64,000 nt of DNA from Actinomycetota bacterium (lineage in GTDB: Bacteria; Actinomycetota; Actinomycetes; Mycobacteriales; JACQDL01): assembly GCA_016201065.1 (NCBI GenBank), contig JACQDL010000059.1:1-64000 (forward strand). The letters run 5' to 3'. This document shows, in pieces, positions 57,518 through 64,000 of the stretch. The number at the start of each line of letters is the position of its first letter. The stretch's first letter is position 1. The notes under the pieces are model-generated. The model had not been told where the DNA came from. It made no database searches and was given only the letters and a program-made list of their open reading frames with translations. Made by a program: the position numbers and the translations under genes.

Positions 57518-58258
57518 CTAGCGGCCGGCCGTGCCCCCACCGGAGCGGAGCACGACGTCCCGAGCCGTCGCGGTCACCTCAAGCCCGGTCGCGGTCGGGT
57601 GCACCGCCGTGATGCCCAGCCCGAACGGCAACGCCGGGACGCTCACCACGAACGACAGGCCACGTGCCACGATCGCGAGCACCGCCGCGGGCACCGCCGT
57701 GCCGAGCACCGTCGCCTGGTCGGCGGTCACCGCCACGGTTCCGGCGCGGACGGTGGCGAGCGCCCGAGCCCTTGCCGTGTAGCTGCGGCCCAGGACGGTG
57801 ACCCGGCCGGTCACCAGCACCCGGTCATCGCGGTCGGACCGGGTGTCGACGGAGAGGGCGAGACCAGGGATCCCCGCCGCCGCTGCCACCTGCTGGTAGG
57901 GCAGCTCGATGGTGCCATCGACCGCATCGACCGGGAGCTCGGTCAGCGATCCCGAGACCACGCCGCCGAGCGGTGCGTGCACCCCCCGCAGGTGGGCACG
58001 CACGGTCAGGTCACGGAACCGGTGGGTGGACACACCGTTCGCGGTGACCTCGACGTCGCCGTAGCGGCCGGCGGCGAGCTGGGTGAGGAACGGGAACCCG
58101 TGGATGGTGACGGTCGGTCGGCCGGGCAGGCCAGCCCGCTGCTGCAGGCGGTCGGCGACCCCCTCCTGCGCGACCCGGAGCAGCACCCGGTCGGCCACGC
58201 CGAGCAGCACGAGCAAGACGAGCAACACGAGCAAGACGACCCGAACCCCGCGCGGCAT
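57518..58258 (-). CDS. lmeA: LmeA-family phospholipid-binding protein (DUF2993)
   Basis: A 246-residue periplasmic protein. A signal anchor (VVLLVLLVLLVLLGVADRV) precedes a beta-rich DUF2993 fold: TVTIHGFPFLTQLAAGRYGD near residue 49, VSTHRFRDLTVRAHLRGVHA near 76 and VTGRVTVLGRSYTARARAL. LmeA of mycobacteria (Rv0817c) binds phospholipids and supports lipomannan elongation; the location beside glnR (Rv0818) agrees. The leucine-rich signal is coded by a short near-repeat. The ATG lies two bases after the stop of the upstream membrane protein gene. Confidence 0.87.
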   Translation of the reverse strand: MPRGVRVVLLVLLVLLVLLGVADRVLLRVAQEGVADRLQQRAGLPGRPTVTIHGFPFLTQLAAGRYGDVEVTANGVSTHRFRDLTVRAHLRGVHAPLGGVVSGSLTELPVDAVDGTIELPYQQVAAAAGIPGLALSVDTRSDRDDRVLVTGRVTVLGRSYTARARALATVRAGTVAVTADQATVLGTAVPAAVLAIVARGLSFVVSVPALPFGLGITAVHPTATGLEVTATARDVVLRSGGGTAGR

Positions 58259-58260
58259 CG

Positions 58261-59091
58261 TTACCCGATCACCACCAATCCGAGCAGGTAGGCCACCGGG
58301 GCGGCAGCCGACAACGGCAGCAGGACCCGCAGCACGGGGAGCGTCGCGGGCGCGAACGCCGTCCGCCGTGGCGTTGCGCTCCGCGCGACGTACCCCGCGC
58401 CGACCGCCACCAAACCGGCGCTGAGTCCCACGCCGCCACCCAGCAGCGCGGCCCACGCCGCCGGCACTGGCACCGACCGGAGCCGTAGCACGGCGACGGC
58501 CGCGCCGACGGCCGCCGCCGCGAGCACCCCGCCCAGCCCATGGAACACGCCCTCGGCGAAGGCCTGCACCCGATGCGCGGCGTCCACCAGGCTCGCCGCC
58601 AGCAGCCCGAGCACCGTGGCGAGCAGCGCGGCGGTGGCGACCGGTCCGGAGTACCTGGCCAGCTCCAGGTAGAGCGCCAGGGCGCTGGCCGCCACGCAGC
58701 CGGCCGCCACGCCGGACAACGACTCCGTCAGCCGGGTCCGGCCGGCCTGGCGGGCGAGCTGGTGGACCAGCAACAGCGGGAACGCCGCACCGAGCAGGAC
58801 GACCAGCGGCGTCAGGCCGTGCCCACGCTGGGAGAGCAGGGCGGCATCGACCGCCGCGGCGGCACCCCCGCCGAGCAGCAGGCCGCCGGCCCGGCCCGGC
58901 AGGTCGGTCCCCATCACCCAGGCCCACACCAGAGCGACCTGCAAGGTGGCGACCACGAGCACCAGACCCGCCTGGGAGAGGAGCGACCCGGCGCCCACGC
59001 CGGCCGCGACCACCACCGCCACGCCCGCGACGGCGACATGCCCGGAACGGGCCCGCTGCTGAACCGGACGGGCGACGGCGTGACGGCTCAC
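58261..59091 (-). CDS. Multi-pass membrane protein upstream of lmeA
   Basis: A 276-residue integral membrane protein with about eight hydrophobic segments (e.g. [60 protein letters not shown]). Composition is dominated by Ala, Leu, Val and Gly; no charged motif suggests a substrate. The stop is two bases before the lmeA start, so both are probably made together and may share a role in envelope lipid or glycan handling (inference). GTG 59091 is preferred; the longer frame to 59172 would enter the glnR promoter region with a Trp/Arg-rich lead. Confidence 0.75.
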   Translation of the reverse strand: MSRHAVARPVQQRARSGHVAVAGVAVVVAAGVGAGSLLSQAGLVLVVATLQVALVWAWVMGTDLPGRAGGLLLGGGAAAAVDAALLSQRGHGLTPLVVLLGAAFPLLLVHQLARQAGRTRLTESLSGVAAGCVAASALALYLELARYSGPVATAALLATVLGLLAASLVDAAHRVQAFAEGVFHGLGGVLAAAAVGAAVAVLRLRSVPVPAAWAALLGGGVGLSAGLVAVGAGYVARSATPRRTAFAPATLPVLRVLLPLSAAAPVAYLLGLVVIG

Positions 59092-59179
59092 GCTGGCATC
59101 GTCCCAGATCCCGCCGCGCCCCGCCCCGCCCCGTGGCGAACGCCACCCGCAGCGTCTTCTGCGGGCTATCACGGCGGGT

Positions 59180-59233
59180 TATCCTGGGAGCTGTTTCGGG
59201 ACCGGGCGGCGTCGCTCACACCGGTCCCGTTTT
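59180..59233 (+). promoter_or_regulatory. Candidate -10 box and terminator-like hairpin in the glnR leader
   Basis: TATCCT at 59180-59185 is a possible -10 box; no good -35 is seen. Ten or so bases after the expected start, CGGGACCGG (59197-59205) pairs perfectly with CCGGTCCCG (59221-59229) around a 15-base loop, followed by TTTT. This has the form of an intrinsic terminator inside the 5' leader of glnR, 68 bases before its start codon. Confidence 0.55.
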
Positions 59234-59300
59234 GTGTTCTCCGGGCCGACCCGGGTCGCGCCGACCGGTCCGGGTGGAGCGCCGAGCCGGGAGGATCGCG

Positions 59301-60005
59301 ATGGACCTGATCTTGATGACATCGGCCCAGCAGCCTACCACCGAGGTCCTGCCGGCGCTCGGCCTGCTCTCGCACACGGTACGGGTCGTCTACCCGGAGG
59401 TGACCACTCTCCTTGAGGGGCCGACCGGCGACGTGGTGCTCGTGGACGGGCGGCACAGCCTGGTCGCGGCGCGGGCACTGACCCGACTGCTGGACACCGC
59501 TGGAGTCGCCGCGCCGGTCATCGCGGTGCTCACCGAGGGGGGGCTGATCGCGCTCAACGGCGACTGGCTGGTGGCGGACGTGCTCCTCGACACCGCCGGC
59601 CCGGCCGAGGTCGAGGCCCGGTTGCGACTCGCGGTGTCCCGCCGGGCGGCCGCGGGTGGCGCGGACCCCGGCGTGATCCGCGCCGGTGACCTCGCCATCG
59701 ACGAGGCGATGTACACCGCCCGGCTGCGTGGCCGCGCGCTGGACCTGACCTACAAGGAGTTCGAGCTGCTGAAGTTCCTGGCCCAGCATGCGGGGCAGGT
59801 CTTCTCCCGCGCCCAGCTCCTGCAGGAGGTCTGGGGCTACGACTACTTCGGCGGCACCCGCACCGTGGACGTGCACGTGCGGCGGCTCCGGGCGAAGCTC
59901 GGCCCGGACCACGAGGTGCTGATCGGCACGGTCCGCAACGTCGGCTACCGCTTCGTCAAGCAGCCGCCGGCGCCGGAGCCGGCGCCGGATACTGTCGTGG
60001 TGTGA
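59301..60005 (+). CDS. glnR: Orphan OmpR-type nitrogen regulator GlnR
   Basis: A 234-residue regulator. The receiver domain keeps the aspartate (Asp49 in VVLVDGR) but lacks the acidic pocket at its N-terminus (LILMTSA), as in GlnR, which is not phosphorylated in the usual way. [20 protein letters not shown] and [20 protein letters not shown] are GlnR-specific. The winged helix runs from 130 ([39 protein letters not shown]). It controls glnA, amtB and other nitrogen genes. GGGAGGATCG precedes the ATG. The gene order glnR-mshD matches Rv0818-Rv0819; the mshD start overlaps its stop. No kinase gene is adjacent. Confidence 0.93.
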   Translation: MDLILMTSAQQPTTEVLPALGLLSHTVRVVYPEVTTLLEGPTGDVVLVDGRHSLVAARALTRLLDTAGVAAPVIAVLTEGGLIALNGDWLVADVLLDTAGPAEVEARLRLAVSRRAAAGGADPGVIRAGDLAIDEAMYTARLRGRALDLTYKEFELLKFLAQHAGQVFSRAQLLQEVWGYDYFGGTRTVDVHVRRLRAKLGPDHEVLIGTVRNVGYRFVKQPPAPEPAPDTVVV

Positions 60006-60952
60006 GCGCTGCGGAGATCACGGGTCACACCAGCCTCGACCCGGCCACCAGCTCCGCCGTTCGGTCCCTGGTCGGCGCGGCCGCCGAGGTGGACGGAACC
60101 ATCCCGATCAGCGAGCACGTGCTGCTGCACCTCCGGCACGGCGGCGACAAGCACACCGCGCATCTGCTGGCCCGCACACCGGACGCCGCCGGTGGAGCGC
60201 CCGCCATCATCGGGTACGCCCACCTCGACCTCAGCGACCCGACCGAGGAACCCGACGCCGAGCTGGTCGTGCACCCCGACCACCGGCGACACGGGCTCGG
60301 CTCGGCGTTGCTGCACGCGCTGGAGTCGGCGAGCGCCGACACCGGCCGGGACGGACGGTTGCGGCTGTGGGCGCACGGGCAGCACCCGGACGCGACCCGG
60401 CTGGCCCACGCGCACGGATACGTCCAGGAACGGGTGCTCTGGCAGCTCCGCCGGTCGCTGCTGTCCCCGCTGCCGTCTGCCGCGCTGCCCGAGGGGGTGC
60501 GACTCCGGCCGTTCCGGCCGGGCGTGGACGAGCAGGCCTGGCTGGCGGTCAACCACCGCGCCTTCGCCGACCACCCCGAGCAAGGCGGGTGGACCCATCC
60601 GGACCTGGTGGCCCGGGAGCGGGAGCCGTGGTTCGACCCGAAGGGCTTCCTGCTCGCCGAGGCAACCACCGACGGACGCCTGCTCGGCTTCCACTGGACC
60701 AAGGTGCACGCCCAGGACCCGATCGGTGAGGTCTACGTACTCGGCGTCGACCCCTCGGCCCGCGGCCTCGGACTGGGGCCGGCGCTGACCATCGAGGGAC
60801 TCCGGCACCTGCGTCAGCGCGGTCTCGCCCAGGTCATGCTGTACGTCGACGAGTCGAACGCGGTGGCGGTCCGGACCTACCAGCGACTCGGGTTCACCCA
60901 CTGGGGCACCGACGTGCGGTACCGGAGATCGCGTGATCGCACGGTCATGTGA
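60002..60952 (+). CDS. mshD: Mycothiol synthase MshD
   Basis: A 316-residue protein made of two GNAT domains. The N-terminal one includes [20 protein letters not shown] near residue 88, the C-terminal one includes [20 protein letters not shown] near 246 and [20 protein letters not shown] near 280. It acetylates Cys-GlcN-Ins with acetyl-CoA, the last step of mycothiol synthesis. The GTG start overlaps the glnR stop, so nitrogen regulator and thiol enzyme are translated from one message. With MshA at 43-44 kb this window holds the first and last enzymes of the pathway. Confidence 0.95.
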   Translation: MSAAEITGHTSLDPATSSAVRSLVGAAAEVDGTIPISEHVLLHLRHGGDKHTAHLLARTPDAAGGAPAIIGYAHLDLSDPTEEPDAELVVHPDHRRHGLGSALLHALESASADTGRDGRLRLWAHGQHPDATRLAHAHGYVQERVLWQLRRSLLSPLPSAALPEGVRLRPFRPGVDEQAWLAVNHRAFADHPEQGGWTHPDLVAREREPWFDPKGFLLAEATTDGRLLGFHWTKVHAQDPIGEVYVLGVDPSARGLGLGPALTIEGLRHLRQRGLAQVMLYVDESNAVAVRTYQRLGFTHWGTDVRYRRSRDRTVM

Positions 60953-60956
60953 CGTC

Positions 60957-61031
60957 GTTCACCTGGTCTTCGCCCGGCGTCCCGGTACCCGTCGGGGTCG
61001 CTGCATCCGGTGTTCATTCCTCGTTCACACC
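60957..61031 (+). promoter_or_regulatory. PHO-box-like repeats before pstS
   Basis: GTTCACC at 60957-60963 is a perfect half-site. Then two adjacent 11-base units, GTGTTCATTCC (61010-61020) and TCGTTCACACC (61021-61031), form the direct repeat expected of a RegX3/PhoP operator. The region lies 98 to 172 bases upstream of the pstS start. Confidence 0.65.
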
Positions 61032-61128
61032 GGTACCGAAAGGCCGCAACCTCGCGTCCCTAGCGTTGCTCACTGTCACCGGCGTATGCCGGCACGGCGA
61101 GTCTGTTCCCGGGAAGGAACGAAGAGAC

Positions 61129-62244
61129 GTGAGGCTACACCGTCAAGCGAGGCTGGCCAGCGTTGTCACGGTCGGCGCGCTCGCACTGGCCGCATGCGGC
61201 TCCGACAACGTGACCCCGCCGAGCGCGACCGGCGGCACCGGCACCACCGGTGCGAACGCCGCCAACTGCGCCTCGGGGAGCTTCACGGCCGCCGGGTCGA
61301 GCGCGCAGAAGCCGGCGTTCAACGCGTGGATCCAGGGCTACCAGGGCAACTGCGCGAACGCCTCGGTGAACTACGACGGTCAGGGTTCGGGCAACGGCCG
61401 GACGCAGTTCATCCAGAAGCAGGTACCGCTCGCCGGCTCCGACTCCTACCTGCCGGACACGCAGACCGCGCAGGCGGACGCGCGCTGCACCGGCGGCAAG
61501 GCCGTGAACATCCCGATGGTGCTGACCCCGGTCGCGATGATCTACAACCTCAAGGGCGTCACCAGCCTCACGCTGACCCCGTCAACGATCGCGAAGATCT
61601 TCTCCGGAAAGATCACCAGCTGGAACGACCCGGCCATCGCGGCGGCGAACAAGGGCGTGCCGCTGCCCGCGACCACCGTCACCCCGGTGCACCGCGCGAC
61701 CGACTCGGGCACGACCGACAACTTCACGAAGTTCCTCGCCGCTCAGGCGCCGACGGACTGGACCTTCGGCTCCGGCCAGGCATGGAAGGCGCCCGGCGGC
61801 GTGGGTGGGAAGGACTCGGCGGCCGTCGTGCAGAACGTCAAGGGCACCGACGGGGCGATCGGCTATGTGGACGGTCCGGACGCCCGGAAGAACAACCTCA
61901 CCCCGGCAGCCCTGGACACCGGCTCCGGACCGGTCGAAATCTCCGCCGACAGCGTTGGCAAGGCGGTGGAGGCGGCGACCACCACGACCAACGGGCAGGA
62001 CATCTCAGTGAAGATCAACTATGGGCTGAAGGCGGCCGGCACCTACCCGGCGATCCTCGCCACCTACGAGATCACCTGCACCGCCGGGCTCCCCAGCGAC
62101 CAGGCCGCGTTCGTCAGGACCTTCCTCACCTACACCTCCAGCAGCGCTGGGCAGGGACTGCTCGCCAACCTGGGGCACCTCCCGCTGCCGGCGTCGCTGC
62201 TGACCAAGGTGCAGGTGGCGGTGGCCGCACTGCCAGCGAGCTGA
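61129..62244 (+). CDS. pstS: Phosphate ABC transporter substrate-binding lipoprotein PstS
   Basis: A 371-residue lipoprotein. The signal peptide ends in the lipobox ALAACG. The phosphate-binding fold shows FTAAGSSAQKPAFNAWI near residue 50, VNYDGQGSGNGRTQFIQ near 79 with the Ser/Gly anion-binding loop, VPLAGSDSYLP and HRATDSGTTDNFTKFL near 188. It captures phosphate outside the membrane and delivers it to PstC/PstA. The GTG at 61129 has GAAGGA further upstream and AAGAGAC close by. It is controlled by PHO-box-like repeats and followed by pstC after 43 bases. Confidence 0.95.
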   Translation: MRLHRQARLASVVTVGALALAACGSDNVTPPSATGGTGTTGANAANCASGSFTAAGSSAQKPAFNAWIQGYQGNCANASVNYDGQGSGNGRTQFIQKQVPLAGSDSYLPDTQTAQADARCTGGKAVNIPMVLTPVAMIYNLKGVTSLTLTPSTIAKIFSGKITSWNDPAIAAANKGVPLPATTVTPVHRATDSGTTDNFTKFLAAQAPTDWTFGSGQAWKAPGGVGGKDSAAVVQNVKGTDGAIGYVDGPDARKNNLTPAALDTGSGPVEISADSVGKAVEAATTTTNGQDISVKINYGLKAAGTYPAILATYEITCTAGLPSDQAAFVRTFLTYTSSSAGQGLLANLGHLPLPASLLTKVQVAVAALPAS

Positions 62245-62287
62245 TCGCCGGTGTCTGCCATCCCACCATCCGGCGATCGATAATCGA

Positions 62288-63259
62288 ATGACCGCGACCC
62301 GGGTGCCTCGCCGCGACCATGCGGTGGCGACACGCAGATCGTCGTTCAGCGCGGGCGACCGGGTCTTCCGGGCGGTCAGCGTCACCGCCGCAACTGTGGT
62401 CCTGGTGGCGATGGCCGCCATCGCGGTGTTCCTCGTCATCCGGAGCGTTCCGGCGATCCGGCAGGACACCACGAACTTCCTCACGACGCGGGCATGGCTC
62501 CCCGAGGAGGCGCGGCCGATCTTCGGGATCGCCGCCCTGCTCTTCCATACCGTGGTGACCAGCGCGCTCGCCATGATCATTGCGGTGCCCGTCGCCGTCG
62601 GCGTCGCGCTGTTCACCACCTTCTATGCACCGCGCCGGCTCTCCGCCGGCCTTGGTTACCTGGTCGACCTGCTGGCCGCGGTCCCCTCGGTGATCTACGG
62701 GCTGTGGGGGTTCTTCTTCCTCGCCCCGAACATCACCGGCCTCACCCTCTGGCTGTCCCGGTGGTTGGGGTGGACCGGCATCGTCCACTACCGGCTGAAC
62801 AACACCCCGAACAACCTCTCCGACCTCACCGCCGGGGTGGTGCTGGCGATCATGATCCTTCCGATCGTCTCCTCGATCACCCGCGAGGTCTTCCGGCAGG
62901 TGCCCCGCGACCAGGTCGAGGCCGCGCTCGCCATCGGCGCCACCCGGTGGGAGATGATCCGGACGGCGGTGCTGCCGTTCGGCCGGTCGGGTGTGGTCTC
63001 CGCCGCGATACTCGGGCTCGGCCGGGCGTTGGGTGAGACGTTGGCGGTCGCCATCATCCTGGCCCCGGCGTACACGATCAGCGTCCACCTGACCGAGGGT
63101 GGTGGCATCACCTTCGCCTCGAACATCGCCCTGAAGTACTCCGAGGCCAGCGAGCTGGGCATCGGCGCGCTGCTCGGCTCCGGGTTGTGCCTGTTCGCCA
63201 TCACCCTCGGGGTCAACTTCGGGGCGCAGCTTCTGATCCGGCGCCGGAAGGAAGCCTGA
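62288..63259 (+). CDS. pstC: Phosphate ABC transporter permease PstC
   Basis: A 323-residue permease with six or so helices. The EAA-type coupling loop is in VPRDQVEAALAIGATRWEMI near residue 220. VPSVIYGLWGFFFLAPNITG and LGRALGETLAVAIILAPAY are PstC-specific. It pairs with PstA to form the membrane channel. ATG 62288 lies 43 bases after pstS, with little ribosome-site sequence. Its stop shares one base with the pstA start (TGATG). Confidence 0.95.
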   Translation: MTATRVPRRDHAVATRRSSFSAGDRVFRAVSVTAATVVLVAMAAIAVFLVIRSVPAIRQDTTNFLTTRAWLPEEARPIFGIAALLFHTVVTSALAMIIAVPVAVGVALFTTFYAPRRLSAGLGYLVDLLAAVPSVIYGLWGFFFLAPNITGLTLWLSRWLGWTGIVHYRLNNTPNNLSDLTAGVVLAIMILPIVSSITREVFRQVPRDQVEAALAIGATRWEMIRTAVLPFGRSGVVSAAILGLGRALGETLAVAIILAPAYTISVHLTEGGGITFASNIALKYSEASELGIGALLGSGLCLFAITLGVNFGAQLLIRRRKEA

Positions 63260-64000
63260 TGTCCGCGCTGCCGCCGATTCCGGCGCACCCGGTGACGCCG
63301 GCGCAACCGGGACTCGCCCTGCCGGCTGCCCTGACCGGCCGCCGGCTTCCGTCCTGGGCACCGCCCGCCGTGACCGCCGGCGCGGTGGCCGTCGCCGGGC
63401 TGCTGTTCGCGGCGACCCCGCTCCAGGGGCGCGCCGGCTTCGTGGTCGTCACCGCGCTGCTCTCGGTGGGCAGCCAGACCGCGCTGAGCTTTGCCGTCGA
63501 GGGCCGGCGCCGGGCCGTGGACCGGATGTTCTCGGCGTTCGTCTACGCCTCGTTCGCCGTGGCGGCGGTCCCGCTGGTCCTGATCCTCTGGTACACGGTG
63601 CTGCGCGGGATCGGCGCGATCAACCTGAGGTTCCTCACCGTGTCGATGTTCCGGGTGAACCCGGACAACCCCGGTGGGGGCATCTACCACGCCATCGTCG
63701 GCACCCTGGAGCAGGCAGCGCTGGCCACCCTGATGGCCGCTCCGATCGGCGTGCTCGCCGCCGTCTACCTGGTCGAGTACGGCCGGCGCCAGCCGTTCGC
63801 GCGCGCGGTCAGCTTCTTCGTCGACGTGATGACCGGCGTGCCGTCCATCGTCGCCGGCCTGTTCATCTACGCGTTGTGGATCCTGACGCTCGGCTTCCAG
63901 AAGTCCGGCTTCGCCGGATCGCTGGCGCTGTTCATTCTCATGCTCCCGGTCGTCATCCGGGCCACCGAGGAGATGCTCAAGCTGGTCCCCGCCGAACTCC
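63259..64000 (+). CDS. pstA: Phosphate ABC transporter permease PstA (cut by window end)
   Basis: The first 247 codons are visible and the frame is open to the right edge. ATG 63259 is preceded by GGAAGGAAGCC. After a Pro-rich cytoplasmic tail of about 35 residues come hydrophobic segments near 37-58, 60-78 and 90-115, then IYHAIVGTLEQAALATLMAA near 138 and YLVEYGRRQPFARAVSFFVD, followed by VMTGVPSIVAGLFIYALWIL and the start of the coupling loop VVIRATEEMLKLVPAEL. This is the second channel subunit of the Pst system. The pstB ATPase gene is expected just beyond the window. Confidence 0.93.
   Translation, partial: MSALPPIPAHPVTPAQPGLALPAALTGRRLPSWAPPAVTAGAVAVAGLLFAATPLQGRAGFVVVTALLSVGSQTALSFAVEGRRRAVDRMFSAFVYASFAVAAVPLVLILWYTVLRGIGAINLRFLTVSMFRVNPDNPGGGIYHAIVGTLEQAALATLMAAPIGVLAAVYLVEYGRRQPFARAVSFFVDVMTGVPSIVAGLFIYALWILTLGFQKSGFAGSLALFILMLPVVIRATEEMLKLVPAEL

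Overview
The window is 64 kb of very GC-rich DNA from an actinomycete. The gene set points to a filamentous, mycothiol-making actinobacterium, most likely of the Micromonosporaceae (inference; no 16S is present). It holds mshA and mshD (mycothiol), senX3-regX3-phoU and pstSCA (phosphate), glnR (nitrogen), a bacterial proteasome activator ending in GQYL, a four-gene conservon (cvnABCD), a BldC-like small regulator and an HbhA-like protein. Much of 23-51 kb follows the gene order known around Rv0474-Rv0502 of Mycobacterium tuberculosis, and 54-64 kb follows Rv0812-Rv0820. The conservon, the proline dehydrogenase and the ImmA/IrrE protease look like lineage-specific additions.

Layout. 0-1 kb is a lower-GC scar: an IS630 transposase tail, a beheaded regulator and a DUF952 gene. 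1-13 kb is a mosaic of housekeeping and metabolic genes: a PIN-PhoH protein, two unknown membrane proteins, FetAB-type exporter genes, larBC for nickel-pincer cofactor, pheA, a protein-quality directon (proteasome activator, zincin, GroES-like), a cysteine-desulfurase-like protein and a lactate-oxidase-family flavoprotein. 13-14.4 kb carries a TetR gene and a decayed MFS pump. 14.4-21.7 kb is an envelope-sensing block. A two-component system faces a LolA-like protein and an ABC transporter across an operator with three CTCAGC half-sites. Next comes an ECF sigma/anti-sigma pair with two matching promoters (TGAACC-N16-CGTACACC), one before the sigma gene and one before a secreted calcium-binding-like protein. 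A strong hairpin and tRNA-Ser(UGA) end the block.

22-33 kb holds an AI-2E family permease, an acyltransferase, an NAD-dependent epimerase, the 32-residue ribosomal protein bS22 (AURKAIP1-like), a BldC-like regulator, proC overlapping a proline dehydrogenase gene, an ImmA/IrrE protease, a TIM-barrel isomerase, a proline-rich membrane protein, a Ppx/GppA phosphatase and a cysteine-rich protein. 33-38.6 kb is the conservon with an extra stand-alone sensor gene in front. 38.8-44.4 kb is regX3-senX3, divergent phoU, gpmA, a YbjN protein and mshA. 44-51 kb contains an SDR, murB, a methyltransferase, a macrodomain hydrolase, an AlaX-type editing protein, DUF2516, an HbhA-like protein with its XRE regulator, and a radical SAM/SPASM protein. 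51-59 kb has an asparaginase, a BKACE enzyme, ygfZ, a Fur-family regulator, pabC, a lipoprotein, a nitrobindin, lmeA and a membrane protein. 59-64 kb is glnR-mshD followed by pstS-pstC-pstA; pstA runs off the right edge.

The regulatory parts connect. RegX3 at 39 kb probably acts on the PHO-box-like repeats before pstS at 61 kb and possibly on a weaker pair between senX3 and phoU. glnR has a terminator-like hairpin just after its likely transcription start. Several operons show 1-17 base stop/start overlaps that indicate translational coupling.
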